Positions 9,046 through 18,385 of a DNA stretch of 64,000 nt are shown here, one piece after another. Under the pieces are notes generated by a model that was not told the origin of the DNA, made no database searches, and worked only from the letters and a program-made list of their open reading frames with translations. The stretch is from NCBI RefSeq assembly GCF_029888045.1, contig NZ_JARXRN010000028.1:639678-703677 (forward strand). Reading direction: 5' to 3'. How positions within the stretch are numbered: the stretch's first letter is position 1; each line of letters starts with the position of its first letter. The stretch comes from Luteimonas rhizosphaericola. GTDB taxonomy: Bacteria; Pseudomonadota; Gammaproteobacteria; Xanthomonadales; Xanthomonadaceae. A program made the translations under genes and the position numbers.

Positions 9046-11802
9046 TCAGAAGCGGTAGTTCACGCCCAGCAGCCAGGTGCGGCCCCACTCGATGTGCTCG
9101 AGCGGACGGTCGCGGGTGCCGGCATAGGTGCGGTAGGACTCGTCGGTGATGTTGCTCGCCTGCAGCAGCACGCTCAGCCCGCCCAGGCCGGTCTCGTCGC
9201 CGAACGCGTAGCTGATCTGCGCGTCGGTGATGTTCTCGCCCACCACGTAGCGCAGGGTGCGGTCGCCGTCGAAGTTGCCGATCTCGCCGATGAAGTCCGA
9301 CCGCCGGCGCTGGCTCACGCGCGCCTCGAAGCCGCCACGCTCGTAGTAGGCGGTGAGGTTGTACACGCGCTTGGACAGGCCGGGCAGCATCACGTTCTCG
9401 CTGCCCACGCTGCTCTGGGCGTTCGGCGGCGGCGGGATGGTGATGTCGCTGTCGTTGAAGCTGGCGCTGGCCACGATGCCGAAGCCGGTCAGCGCCGGCG
9501 TGAACAGGTCGAGCGGCAGGGACGCGGTCAGTTCCAGGCCGCGCAGCGAACCGCCTTCACCGTTGTAGGGCGCGGTGAAGCGGCCGGTGGTCTGGGTCGG
9601 CGGCTCGTTCGGGCCGGGCACGTAGTCGACCAGCAGGTCGCTGAAGTCGTAGCCGTCGCGCGCCTCGGTGTAGATGTAGGTGCGCAGGTCCTTGTAGTAG
9701 AACGCCGCCGACACGTACGCGCGCTGGCCGAAGTACTTCTCGTACGACAGGTCGAACGCATAGGCCCGCCAGGGATCGAGCTCGGGATTGCCGCCCGACC
9801 CGCCGGGCTCGCCGGTCGCCGTGTTGACGCCGAACTCGAGCGAGGCGCGCAGCTCGTCCACGCGTGGCCGCGCGATCTGCTCGGCCAGGGCCACGCGCAG
9901 GGTCTGGTCGGACGTGAGCGAGAACGCCAGGTTCATGCTCGGCAGCACTTCCGTGTACGACTTGCCACGGGTGATCGGCTGCACGTTCTGGCCTTCGGGC
10001 AGGGTGGCGTCCCAGTAGCGGGAGGTGGACGACTGGTCCACGCGCTGCACCTGCACGCCGACGTTGCCGCGCACCGGCACGCTGCCCCACTGGGTGTCGA
10101 GGTTGGCGCGCGCGTAGCCGGTGGCGATTTCCTCATCCACCCGCCACGCCTTCGGGATCAGGTAGGAGAGGTTGTCGACCGGGATGAAGCTCATGTAGCG
10201 CGCGACCGCCTCGGGCACGTTCCAGGACGGGATCATGCCCACGCCGGCGAAGCCGAGGTCGACCAGGCCGTACTGCAGGTCGTCGGCGATCGGCGTGTCG
10301 CCCTGCGCGCCGAGGTTGATGTTGCCTTCGGGCTGCCACTTGCTCTTCTTGCGGTCGGCGTAGTTCAGACCCAGGTCGAAGTCGATCAGCCACGCCGCGG
10401 CTTCCGGCGCCGGGATCGAGGCGTCGACCCGGAATGCGCGCAGCTCGTCCTCCACCCGCGGCGTCTTGCCGTAGCCGGAACCGTAGATGGTGTTGGTGAG
10501 GTAGAGCGAGCCGGGATCCGAGTAGTCGCGGTTGGGAACCAGCTGCGAGAAGTCGTCGCTGCGGAACTCGAGCGCGACCGAGTCCAACTGCGGGGCCGGC
10601 AGCAGCTGGGTGTTGTTCTCGAGCACGATCTCGTCGCGCTCGGTCTTCGAGTAGCTCACGTCGGTGTTGAGCTCGACCGCGCCCAGGTTGAAGGCGTTGT
10701 TCCAGCCGAAGGCGTTGATCTCGTCCTCGCGCTGGTTGTACATGCCGCGCACCAGCGGATAGACGTTGTTGGCGACGCCGCCGGTGAACGTGCCGTCGGC
10801 GTTGATCACGGGGTTGGTGACTTCCAGGCGCCCGTAGCCGCCGTTGTAGTCGCCGATGTGGACCTCGAACTGGTTCGCGGTGCTGACCTGGTCGGCCTGC
10901 GAGTGGAACAGGTCGAGGGTGCTGGTCCAGACGTTGGACGGCCGGAACTGCAGCGTCATCATCACGCCGTCGCGTTCGGTGTTGCCGGTGCGACGCAGCG
11001 CCTTGATGCCGTCGGAGTAGAACGTGCCGGCCGGCACGCCGGGGCGCCAGCCGTCGCCGATGGCCTGCCACGGCTCGTACAGGCCCACCTGGTTCTCCTG
11101 GATCGGCGTGTTCGAGTGCGAATAGCCGATGGAGAAGCCGAAGCGGCGGTCCTCGGACCGGGTGATGTAGCTGGCGTTGATGCGCTCGCCATAGCCGGAC
11201 GCATCGGCCGCGTTGCCGAGCGAATTGTGCTGGCCGCGCACGCTGACCACGCCGGTCGGCTCGTCGAAGCTCAGCGGGCGCACCGTCTGCATGTCCAGGG
11301 TGCCGGTCAGGCCCTGGCCCACCAGTCCGGCGTCGGGCGTCTTGTACACGGTGACGCCGCTGATCAGCTCCGAGGGGTACTGGTCGAACTCGACGCTGCG
11401 GTTGTCGCCCGTGCTCACCATCTCGCGGCCGTTGAGCAGGGTGGTCGAGAAGTCCGGCGACAGGCCGCGCACGCTGATCACCTGCGCACGTCCGGCCACG
11501 CGCTGCGCGGACAGGCCCGGCAGGCGCGCGAGCGATTCGGCGATGCTGACGTCGGGCAGCTTGCCGATGTCCTCCGACGAGATCGCCTCGACGATCGAGG
11601 TGGATTCGCGCTTGACCGAGATCGCGCTCTCGATGCCGCGACGGATGCCGCGCACGACGATCGTGTCGAGTTCGGCGGCCTCGGCCTGCGGCGTTTCGGC
11701 CGTGTCGCCGGTTTGCGCGTCCTGCGCATCGGCCTGTGCGGCGGCCAACGTGATGGCGGATGCGAGCGCGAGGCTCAGCAGGTTGCGCTGTGGATTCAAC
11801 AT
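9046..11802 (-). CDS. TonB-dependent outer-membrane receptor (alpha-glucan/maltodextrin uptake, predicted)
   Basis: Outer-membrane active transporter of 918 residues. The signal peptide is MLNPQRNLLSLALASAITLAAAQADAQ. The plug domain opens with LDTIVVRGIRRGIESAISVK and continues KLPDVSIAESLARLPGLSAQR, the pattern of the TIGR01782 Xanthomonas/Caulobacter receptor group. The beta-barrel ends in the aromatic C-terminus LLGVNYRF. The start at 11802 has GGAGGGGAC directly upstream and begins the signal peptide; the frame is open further upstream but without one. Neighbouring glucosidase, transporter, amylase and LacI regulator suggest import of starch-derived oligosaccharides; this substrate is inferred from context. 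An operator-like 17-mer lies about 120 bp upstream at 11923-11939. Confidence 0.9.
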   Translation of the reverse strand: MLNPQRNLLSLALASAITLAAAQADAQDAQTGDTAETPQAEAAELDTIVVRGIRRGIESAISVKRESTSIVEAISSEDIGKLPDVSIAESLARLPGLSAQRVAGRAQVISVRGLSPDFSTTLLNGREMVSTGDNRSVEFDQYPSELISGVTVYKTPDAGLVGQGLTGTLDMQTVRPLSFDEPTGVVSVRGQHNSLGNAADASGYGERINASYITRSEDRRFGFSIGYSHSNTPIQENQVGLYEPWQAIGDGWRPGVPAGTFYSDGIKALRRTGNTERDGVMMTLQFRPSNVWTSTLDLFHSQADQVSTANQFEVHIGDYNGGYGRLEVTNPVINADGTFTGGVANNVYPLVRGMYNQREDEINAFGWNNAFNLGAVELNTDVSYSKTERDEIVLENNTQLLPAPQLDSVALEFRSDDFSQLVPNRDYSDPGSLYLTNTIYGSGYGKTPRVEDELRAFRVDASIPAPEAAAWLIDFDLGLNYADRKKSKWQPEGNINLGAQGDTPIADDLQYGLVDLGFAGVGMIPSWNVPEAVARYMSFIPVDNLSYLIPKAWRVDEEIATGYARANLDTQWGSVPVRGNVGVQVQRVDQSSTSRYWDATLPEGQNVQPITRGKSYTEVLPSMNLAFSLTSDQTLRVALAEQIARPRVDELRASLEFGVNTATGEPGGSGGNPELDPWRAYAFDLSYEKYFGQRAYVSAAFYYKDLRTYIYTEARDGYDFSDLLVDYVPGPNEPPTQTTGRFTAPYNGEGGSLRGLELTASLPLDLFTPALTGFGIVASASFNDSDITIPPPPNAQSSVGSENVMLPGLSKRVYNLTAYYERGGFEARVSQRRRSDFIGEIGNFDGDRTLRYVVGENITDAQISYAFGDETGLGGLSVLLQASNITDESYRTYAGTRDRPLEHIEWGRTWLLGVNYRF

Positions 11803-11922
11803 GTCCCCTCCCGAAGGATCAGTCGACGTCTGTGGTGTACCCCGGCGCGTGCGGACGCGTTCGCAAGCGCGGTATCCATGGCTGGATTCGATGGTAGGCG
11901 TGCAGCGGACGCGGTGCGCCAC

Positions 11923-11939
11923 GCTGCATACGTATTCAT
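11923..11939 (-). promoter_or_regulatory. LacI-type operator candidate 1 (upstream of the TonB receptor)
   Basis: ATGAATACGTATGCAGC on the minus strand, with the near-palindromic core GAATACGTATGC centred on CG as in LacI-family operators. The identical 17 bases occur at 13678-13694 in the opposite orientation. It overlaps the stop codon of the glucosidase gene (11936-11938) and precedes the receptor by about 120 bp. Confidence 0.65.
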
Positions 11940-13594
11940 GCGGTTGCGGGCTGCGGTTCCGTCACCGCGGCGAGCTGTGCGTACCAGGCGCCGTGCGCGG
12001 GCAGTGCGAGTCGGCCGGAATCGAAGTGGGCCTGGGCCAGGCCGTGCCCCGCGAGCGATGCCGGCGCATGTGCCCACGATGGCAGCGTCATCGACACCGG
12101 CGCGTCGCCGAGGTTCAGCACGACCAGCACGCGCTGTTCGTGGGTCTCGCGCACGAAGGCGAGGACCGGTTCGGGCGCATCGATGAAGCGGATGGCGCCC
12201 TGCCTCAGGGCAGGCTGGGTGCTGCGCCAGCGCAGGAAGGCGCGCACGCCGTTGAGCGTCGAGGCCGGGTCGGTCTCCTGCGCGCGCACGTTGATGCCCA
12301 GGTGTTCGGCGGGGACCGGCAGCCACGGCTCGCCGTCGCTGAAGCCGCCGTTCGTGTCGCCGGTCCACGGCATCGGGGTGCGGCAGCCGTCGCGCCCCTT
12401 GAAATTGGGCCAGAACGCGATGCCGTACGGATCGCGCAGCGCCTCGAACGGCACGTCGGCCTCGGGCAGGCCCAGTTCCTCGCCCTGGTACAGGCATACC
12501 GACCCGCGCAGCGAGCACACCAGCGCCACCAGCAGTTTCGCCAGCGCCGGCGTGGCTCCCGTGCCGCCCCAGCGTGTCACCGCCCGGCGCACGTCGTGGT
12601 TGGAGATGGCCCAGCACGGCCAGCCCTCGGTCATGGTCGATTCGAGCCGCTCGACGGTGTGGCGGATGTAGCCGGCGCTGAAATCGTCGGTCAGCAGTTC
12701 GAAGCTGTAGCCCATGTGCAGCCGAGCGGGCGTCACGTACTCGGCGGTGGTCGCCAGCGAATCCTCCGAGGAGATCTCGCCGAGCGTCGTGGCCCCGGGA
12801 TAGCGGTCGAGCAGGGCGCGCAGCGACTCGAGGAACGGCAGGTTCTCCGGCTGCGTGTTGTTGTAGTGGTGGTACTGGTAGGCGTAGGGGTTGTCGGTGC
12901 TGAAGCCGCGCCCGGTGCGCAGCGCCGCCGGCTTGGGCGGGTTGTCGCGCAGCTGGCGGTCGTGGAAGCAGAAGTTGATCGCGTCCAGGCGCAGGCCGTC
13001 GACACCGCGATCGAGCCAGAACTGCACGTTCTCCAGCGTCGCCCGCTGCACCTCCGGGTTGTGGAAGTTCAGGTCGGGCTGCGAGGCGAGGAAGTTGTGC
13101 AGGTAGTACTGCTCGCGCCGCGGTTCCCAGCGCCATGCGACGCCGCCGAACAGCGACATCCAGTTGTTGGGCGGCGTGCCGTCGGGGCTGGGGTCGGCCC
13201 AGACGTACCAGTCCGCCTTCGGGTTGTCGCGGCTCATCCGGCTCTCGCGGAACCAGGCGTGCTGGTCGGAGGTGTGGCTGAGCACCTGGTCGATCATCAC
13301 CCGGATGCCGAGCGCATGCGCCTTGTCCAGCAGGCGGTCGACGTCGTCGAGGGTGCCGAACAGCGGGTCGACGTCGCGGTAATCGGCGATGTCGTAGCCG
13401 AAGTCGGCCATTGGCGAGCGGAAGAACGGCGAAATCCACACCGCGTCCACGCCGAGGCTGGCGACATGGTCGAGCCGGTCGATGATGCCCGGCAGGTCGC
13501 CGACGCCGTCGCCATTGGTGTCCTGGAAGCTGCGCGGGTAGATCTGGTAGATCACCGCGCCGCGCCACCAGTCCTGGCTGTTCCGTGCAGACAC
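11936..13594 (-). CDS. GH13 alpha-glucosidase
   Basis: Cytoplasmic-type glycoside hydrolase of 552 residues with no signal peptide, predicted to release glucose from the non-reducing end of maltodextrins. The (beta/alpha)8 motifs are complete: WWRGAVIYQIYPRSFQDTNGDGVGDLPGI at 9-37, VLSHTSDQH at 104-112, GLRLDAINF with nucleophile Asp204, LGEISSE with acid/base Glu273, and ISNHD with Asp334. The VLSHTSD variant and overall layout resemble the Xanthomonas XgtA group (GH13_23). The start is GTG at 13594, with GGAG 6 bp upstream. It is transcribed divergently from the MFS transporter, with an operator-like site between them, and runs in the same direction as the receptor 133 bp downstream. Confidence 0.93.
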   Translation of the reverse strand: MSARNSQDWWRGAVIYQIYPRSFQDTNGDGVGDLPGIIDRLDHVASLGVDAVWISPFFRSPMADFGYDIADYRDVDPLFGTLDDVDRLLDKAHALGIRVMIDQVLSHTSDQHAWFRESRMSRDNPKADWYVWADPSPDGTPPNNWMSLFGGVAWRWEPRREQYYLHNFLASQPDLNFHNPEVQRATLENVQFWLDRGVDGLRLDAINFCFHDRQLRDNPPKPAALRTGRGFSTDNPYAYQYHHYNNTQPENLPFLESLRALLDRYPGATTLGEISSEDSLATTAEYVTPARLHMGYSFELLTDDFSAGYIRHTVERLESTMTEGWPCWAISNHDVRRAVTRWGGTGATPALAKLLVALVCSLRGSVCLYQGEELGLPEADVPFEALRDPYGIAFWPNFKGRDGCRTPMPWTGDTNGGFSDGEPWLPVPAEHLGINVRAQETDPASTLNGVRAFLRWRSTQPALRQGAIRFIDAPEPVLAFVRETHEQRVLVVLNLGDAPVSMTLPSWAHAPASLAGHGLAQAHFDSGRLALPAHGAWYAQLAAVTEPQPATA

Positions 13595-13677
13595 CGTGTT
13601 CTCCGCGACCCCGTTCGGTGGCGCGCACTATTCCACAGCGATCCGCCGGCGCGACCGCCCATGCGGCATCGAATGCA

Positions 13678-13694
13678 ATGAATACGTATGCAGC
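13678..13694 (+). promoter_or_regulatory. LacI-type operator candidate 2 (glucosidase/transporter divergent promoter region)
   Basis: The same 17-mer ATGAATACGTATGCAGC as at 11923-11939. It lies 84 bp upstream of the glucosidase start and 180 bp upstream of the transporter start, so it could control both divergent units. The remaining bases of the 13595-13873 intergenic region hold no gene. Confidence 0.68.
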
Positions 13695-13873
13695 GGCATG
13701 CCACGAGCGCCGCCCCGGTTCGACCGGGGAAGCGCGTCCGGGCGCATGAAACAAGGGATTTTCGTGCGATCCGGGCGCCCGGCGACGCATCACGCGCGCC
13801 CGCGCGCCCCGCGCCACAGCGCCGCGCTTTGTGGTCACAATGCGCCCCATCGCAGCGGGGGAGTGCGGGACGG

Positions 13874-15385
13874 ATGGCGAGCAAGCCGCAACTGTCGTTC
13901 TGGCAGATCTGGAACATGTGCTTCGGGTTCCTGGGCATCCAGTTCGGCTTCGCGCTGCAGAACGCGAACGTCAGCCGGATCTTCCAGACGCTCGGCGCGG
14001 ACATGGAGCAGGTGCCTGGGCTGTGGATCGCCGCGCCGCTGACCGGGCTGCTGGTGCAGCCGGTGATCGGCTACTTTTCCGACCGCACCTGGACAAGGCT
14101 CGGGCGACGGCGTCCGTACTTCCTCTGGGGCGCGATCTTCTCCACGCTCGCGCTGTTCGTGATGCCCAACTCGCCGCAGCTGTGGATCGCGGCGGGCACG
14201 CTGTGGATCCTCGACGCCTCCCTGAACGTGTCGATGGAGCCGTTCCGCGCGTTCGTGGGCGACCAGCTGTCGCCGCGACAGCGGCCGACCGGCTATGCGA
14301 TGCAGAGCTTCTTCATCGGCGTGGGTTCGGTGATCGCCAGCCTGCTGCCCTGGCTGCTGGCCAAGGCCGGGGTCGCCAATACCGCGGGCCCCGGCGAGGT
14401 ACCCGACACCGTGCGCTGGGCGTTCTATGCCGGCGGCACCGTCCTGCTGCTCGCGATCCTGTGGACGATCGTGCGCACGCGCGAATACCCGCCGGAGGTG
14501 TTGCGCGGATTCGACGATGCCGAACCGGCGGGACGCGCCGGCGGGGCGGTCCACGTGCCCGGGTCGACCGGTGGCTGGCCGTGGCTGCTGGCCGGGTGCG
14601 CCGGCGCCGTGCTGGTCTGGCGCCTGGGCTGGGACCGGCTGCTGTACGTACTCGCGGCGCTGCCGCTCGCGTACGGCCTGTTGCGCGTGCTGGCGCCGCG
14701 CCTGCGGCGCGAGTCGATGCTGGCCTCGCTGACCGCCGACCTGCACGCGATGCCCGCCACCATGCGCCAGCTCGGCGTGGTGCAGTTCTTCTCCTGGTTC
14801 GGCCTGTTCTGCATGTGGATCTACACCACCGCGGCGGTCACCGGCACGCACTACGGCACCACCGACACCGCGTCGGCGGCCTGGAACGAGGGCGCGAACT
14901 GGGTCGGCGTGCTGTTCGCGGCCTACAACGGGTTCGCGGCGCTGGCGGCGATCGCGATCCCGTGGATGGCGCGCCGTTTCGGCCTGCGCGGCAGCCACCT
15001 GTGCAACCTCTGGCTCGGCGGGCTCGGCCTGCTGTCGATCGCCTTCATCCGCGACCCGCAGTGGCTGCTGCTGTCGATGGTCGGGGTGGGTTTCGCCTGG
15101 TCCTCGATCCTGTCGCTGCCCTACGCGATGCTCTCCGACAGCCTGCCCGCCGGGAAGATGGGCGTGTACATGGGCATCTTCAACTTCTTCATCGTCGTCC
15201 CGCAGCTGGTCGCGGTCAGCACGCTGGGCGTGGTGCTCTCGCGCGCGCTCGGCGGGGAGCCGATGCATGTGCTGATGCTCGGCGGCGTCAGCCTGCTCGT
15301 CGCCGGCCTTTGCGTGCTGCTGGTGCGCGGCGAGCGCGGGCATGCACGCGCCGCCGTATCCGCTTCTTCCGGAGGAACTCCCTGA
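13874..15385 (+). CDS. MFS (GPH/SLC45-like) oligosaccharide transporter
   Basis: Inner-membrane sugar symporter of 503 residues with about 12 hydrophobic segments. The N-terminus SFWQIWNMCFGFLGIQFGFALQNANVSRIFQTLGA and the loop GYFSDRTWTRLGRRRPYFLWGA are characteristic of the glycoside-pentoside-hexuronide/sucrose transporter group found in Xanthomonadaceae and Sphingomonads. The start was placed at 13874 because the family N-terminus begins there; the frame is open further upstream without similarity. The stop shares a base with the amylase start (TGATG at 15383-15387). Context suggests transport of maltose or maltodextrin from periplasm to cytoplasm, where the glucosidase acts. Confidence 0.9.
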   Translation: MASKPQLSFWQIWNMCFGFLGIQFGFALQNANVSRIFQTLGADMEQVPGLWIAAPLTGLLVQPVIGYFSDRTWTRLGRRRPYFLWGAIFSTLALFVMPNSPQLWIAAGTLWILDASLNVSMEPFRAFVGDQLSPRQRPTGYAMQSFFIGVGSVIASLLPWLLAKAGVANTAGPGEVPDTVRWAFYAGGTVLLLAILWTIVRTREYPPEVLRGFDDAEPAGRAGGAVHVPGSTGGWPWLLAGCAGAVLVWRLGWDRLLYVLAALPLAYGLLRVLAPRLRRESMLASLTADLHAMPATMRQLGVVQFFSWFGLFCMWIYTTAAVTGTHYGTTDTASAAWNEGANWVGVLFAAYNGFAALAAIAIPWMARRFGLRGSHLCNLWLGGLGLLSIAFIRDPQWLLLSMVGVGFAWSSILSLPYAMLSDSLPAGKMGVYMGIFNFFIVVPQLVAVSTLGVVLSRALGGEPMHVLMLGGVSLLVAGLCVLLVRGERGHARAAVSASSGGTP

Positions 15386-17103
15386 TGTCTGCACGCCTGC
15401 TGACGAGCGTCTTTGTGCTCGCACTGCTGTCCGCCTGTGCCAGCACCCCGGCGCCGCGCGCTGGCGCCGGCGTCGACGAGGCGTACGGCACGCTGGAGCC
15501 GTTCGCGTCGGAGGCGGTGTACTTCGTCGTCACCGACCGCTTCGTCAACGGAGATCCGGGCAACGACCATCGCGAGCAGGGCGGCGCGCGCCGCACCTTC
15601 GACATTCCGCTGGAACCCTGCGACGGCGTGGCCGGCAACATCGGCTACCTGGGTGGCGATTTCCGCGGCCTGGCCGACAACCTCGACTACATCCGCGACC
15701 TGGGCTTCTCCGCCGTCTGGATCACCCCGGTGGTCGACAACCCGGACGAGGCCTTCACCGGCGGCCAGCCGCCCGGCTGCAACAGCAGCCTCGCCGACCA
15801 CGGCAAGACGGGCTACCACGGCTACTGGGGGGTGAACTTCTTCGAGATCGACGAGCACCTGCCCAGTCCGGGCATGGGCTTCGCCGACCTGGCCGCGGCG
15901 ATGCGCGCGCGCGAACTCCGGCTGGTGCTGGACATCGTCGGCAACCACGGCTCGCCCGCCTGGAGCATGACCGCCGATCAGCCCAAGTTCGGCAAGGTGT
16001 TCGGGCGCGACGGCCGCCTGCTGGCCGACCACCAGAACCTGCCGCCGCAGCGGCTCGATCCGGCCGGCAACCCGCTGCACGCGTTCTACAGCAACGTGGG
16101 CCCGGTGGATGCGGCGCAGGGCTCGATCTACGACGGCAACCTGGCCCAGCTGTCGGACTTCGATGCCGCCAACCCGGCCGTGCTCGACTACCTGGTCGAG
16201 GCGTATTCGCACTGGATCGACCAGGGGGCGGAGGCCTTCCGCATCGACACCATCGGCTGGATGCCGTCCTCGTTCTGGAAGCAGTTCGCCGACCGCATCC
16301 GCGCGAAGCGGCCGGGCTTCTTCATGTTCGGCGAGGCGTTCGATTACGACGCTGCCAACATCGCGGTGCACACGCGTCCGGAGAACGGCGGCGTGAGCGT
16401 GCTCGATTTCCCGATGAAGCAGGCGATGGAAGAGGTGTTCGGAACGAAGCAGGCCGGCTTCGAGCGCCTGGCGCCGGCGCTGTTGCTGGGCGAGGGCCCG
16501 TACGCGAACGTGTACGACCTGGCCACCTTCTACGACAACCACGACATGCCGCGCATGGAGGCGAGCGACGAAGGCTTCATCGACGCCCACAACTGGCTGT
16601 TCACCGCGCGCGGCATTCCGGTCGTCTACTACGGCTCGGAAGTCGGCTTCATGCGCGGGCGCGGCGAGCACGCCGGCAACCGCAACTACTTCGGGCAGGC
16701 CCGTATCGACGCGGCGCCGGAGAGCGCAATCCACCGGCACCTGCGCCGCATCGCCACCCTGCGCCGGGACACGCCGGCGCTGCAGCGCGGGCTGCAGGTC
16801 GACCTGCGGCTGGAGGGCGACACGGCTGCGTTCTACCGCATCTACCAGCATGCCGGCACCGCGCAGACCGCGCTGGTGCTGCTGAACAAGGGCGACCGGG
16901 CGCAGCGCATCACGGTCGACGCGCTGGTCCAGCCAGGTGCCTGGCGCGATGCCTTCGACGGGACGCCGGTGCGGATCGACACCCGCATCGATCTCGAGGT
17001 GCCGGCGCACGGCGTGCGGGTGCTGCTGCGCGACGCACCGGTGGACGCACCCGCGCTCAAGACCGCGGTCGCAACCGCGATGGCGCGTCCGCGCGCCGAG
17101 TAA
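15385..17103 (+). CDS. GH13 alpha-amylase family lipoprotein
   Basis: Predicted lipoprotein of 572 residues that degrades alpha-glucans in the periplasm or at the outer membrane. The signal peptide ends in lipobox LSAC with Cys18. GH13 motifs: VLDIVGNHGSPAW (182-193), AFRIDTIGW with nucleophile Asp288, FMFGEAFDYD with acid/base Glu317, and FYDNHDMPRM with Asp387; a short C-terminal beta domain follows. The region I segment has VGNHG rather than the usual VxNHT. The ATG at 15385 overlaps the transporter stop and has GGAGGA 8 bp upstream, so the pair is translationally coupled. It could be a cyclomaltodextrinase or alpha-amylase; the exact specificity cannot be read from sequence. Confidence 0.9.
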   Translation: MSARLLTSVFVLALLSACASTPAPRAGAGVDEAYGTLEPFASEAVYFVVTDRFVNGDPGNDHREQGGARRTFDIPLEPCDGVAGNIGYLGGDFRGLADNLDYIRDLGFSAVWITPVVDNPDEAFTGGQPPGCNSSLADHGKTGYHGYWGVNFFEIDEHLPSPGMGFADLAAAMRARELRLVLDIVGNHGSPAWSMTADQPKFGKVFGRDGRLLADHQNLPPQRLDPAGNPLHAFYSNVGPVDAAQGSIYDGNLAQLSDFDAANPAVLDYLVEAYSHWIDQGAEAFRIDTIGWMPSSFWKQFADRIRAKRPGFFMFGEAFDYDAANIAVHTRPENGGVSVLDFPMKQAMEEVFGTKQAGFERLAPALLLGEGPYANVYDLATFYDNHDMPRMEASDEGFIDAHNWLFTARGIPVVYYGSEVGFMRGRGEHAGNRNYFGQARIDAAPESAIHRHLRRIATLRRDTPALQRGLQVDLRLEGDTAAFYRIYQHAGTAQTALVLLNKGDRAQRITVDALVQPGAWRDAFDGTPVRIDTRIDLEVPAHGVRVLLRDAPVDAPALKTAVATAMARPRAE

Positions 17104-17159
17104 CCGGCGTGCGCGCGGGCGCGACGCGGTGGTGCGCACCGCCCGCACCGCACCCCAGC

Positions 17160-17178
17160 GCCTGCGTGGCGCGCAGGC
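17160..17178. terminator. Weak hairpin between convergent amylase and LacI genes
   Basis: GCCTGCG (17160-17166), loop TGGCG, CGCAGGC (17172-17178). The stem is perfect but no T-run follows on either strand, so termination there is uncertain. Confidence 0.3.
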
Positions 17179-17201
17179 CTGCGGACCGACCGGTGCGGGG
17201 C

Positions 17202-18239
17202 TTAGAGCGCCGCGCCGCTCGAGCGCCGCACCACCAGGGAGGTCTCCAGGCGCGTGCTCTCGGCCGGCTCGCCGTTAACCAGGCGCACCAGCGCGTCCAC
17301 CAGCAGCTCGCCGGCGCGGATGGTGTCCTGCACCACGGTGGTCAGCGCCGGTGTCGCGATGCGCGCCGCCGGGATGTCGTCAAAGCCGACGATCGCCACG
17401 TCCTCGGGGATGCGCAGACCGCGCGCCTGCAGCGCGTGCATGGCGCCGATCGCGATCAGGTCGCTGGCCGCGAACACCGCGTCGAACGGCAGGCCGCGCT
17501 CGAGCAGCACGTTCGCGGCCGCGAATCCGGAGTCCTCCGCGCTCTCGGCATCCACCTGCAGCGCGCGGTCCAGGCCCGGCCCACCGGCCGCGCGCAGGCC
17601 GGCGTCGCAGCCCGCGAAGCGGTCCAGGAACTCCGGGTAATGGTTCGACGCGTCGCCCAGGAACGCCACCCGCCGACGCCCGGCCGCGGCCAGGTGCGCG
17701 CCCGCCAGGCGCCCGCCGCCGACGTTGTCGCAGCCGATCGACAGCCCCGGCTGGTCAGGCATCACCGCGCCCCAGCGCACGAACGGCGTGCCCTGTTCGA
17801 CCAGTTTCGTCAGCTTGCCCTGGTGGGCGAGGTAGTCGCCGTAGCCCAGCAGGATCAGGCCGTCGGCCTTGTGGCTGTCGCCGTACTCGGCGTGCCAGTC
17901 GTCGGAGAACTGCTGGAACGAGATCAGCAGGTCCTGGCCGTGTCGGGCGCAGGCGCGGGTGATCGAGCCCAGCATCGGGAAGAAGAACGGGTTGATGTGC
18001 GACTCGTCCGGGGTCGGGTCCTCGAACAGCAGCAGCGCCAGGGTGCCGGCGTGCTGGCGCCGCAGCCCCGAGGCGTTCTTGTCGACCTTGTAGTTGAGCT
18101 GCTCGGCGATCGCCAGGATCCGCTTGCGGGTCTCCTCGTTCACCATCGGGCTGCCGCGCAGTGCGCGCGACACCGTCGGCTGGGAGACCCCGGCCAGGTG
18201 GGCGATGTCGAGCGAGGTGGGTTTGCCGCGGATGGTCAT
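17202..18239 (-). CDS. LacI-family transcriptional regulator of the alpha-glucan locus
   Basis: Repressor-type regulator of 345 residues. The N-terminal helix-turn-helix is [22 protein letters not shown] at about 8-29, followed by the hinge-helix segment ([14 protein letters not shown]) and a periplasmic-binding-protein-like effector domain ([25 protein letters not shown]...[20 protein letters not shown]...[23 protein letters not shown]). It is convergent with the amylase gene. The nearby twin 17-mers centred on ATACGTAT are the probable binding sites, because LacI proteins bind CG-centred palindromes; the effector, probably maltose or a maltodextrin, is inferred. No copy of the 17-mer was seen before its own start, so autoregulation is not evident. 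Confidence 0.9.
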   Translation of the reverse strand: MTIRGKPTSLDIAHLAGVSQPTVSRALRGSPMVNEETRKRILAIAEQLNYKVDKNASGLRRQHAGTLALLLFEDPTPDESHINPFFFPMLGSITRACARHGQDLLISFQQFSDDWHAEYGDSHKADGLILLGYGDYLAHQGKLTKLVEQGTPFVRWGAVMPDQPGLSIGCDNVGGGRLAGAHLAAAGRRRVAFLGDASNHYPEFLDRFAGCDAGLRAAGGPGLDRALQVDAESAEDSGFAAANVLLERGLPFDAVFAASDLIAIGAMHALQARGLRIPEDVAIVGFDDIPAARIATPALTTVVQDTIRAGELLVDALVRLVNGEPAESTRLETSLVVRRSSGAAL

Positions 18240-18332
18240 GCCAGGGCGCCTGGGGCAGGGCGGCATGATGCCACCGGGCCGTGCGCGCGCCGCGACGCGC
18301 CGCAGCATCGCCCGATCCGCGCTAGAATCGCA

Positions 18333-18338
18333 GCCACG
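18333..18338 (+). promoter_or_regulatory. -10-like box upstream of the thrS leader
   Basis: TAGAAT at 18333-18338, with no convincing -35 element, lies 48 bp before the leader peptide start. It is the best promoter candidate in the 18240-18582 intergenic region. Confidence 0.35.
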
Positions 18339-18385
18339 GACCCGATCACGAGGTGGCCCGCGGAAACGCCGGCCGAGCGTGCGAC

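Noticed and set aside
8686..12186. Very long open frame on the plus strand antisense to the TonB receptor
   Set aside because: It is produced by high GC in the antisense strand of a clear receptor gene; the translation is low-complexity and matches no family.
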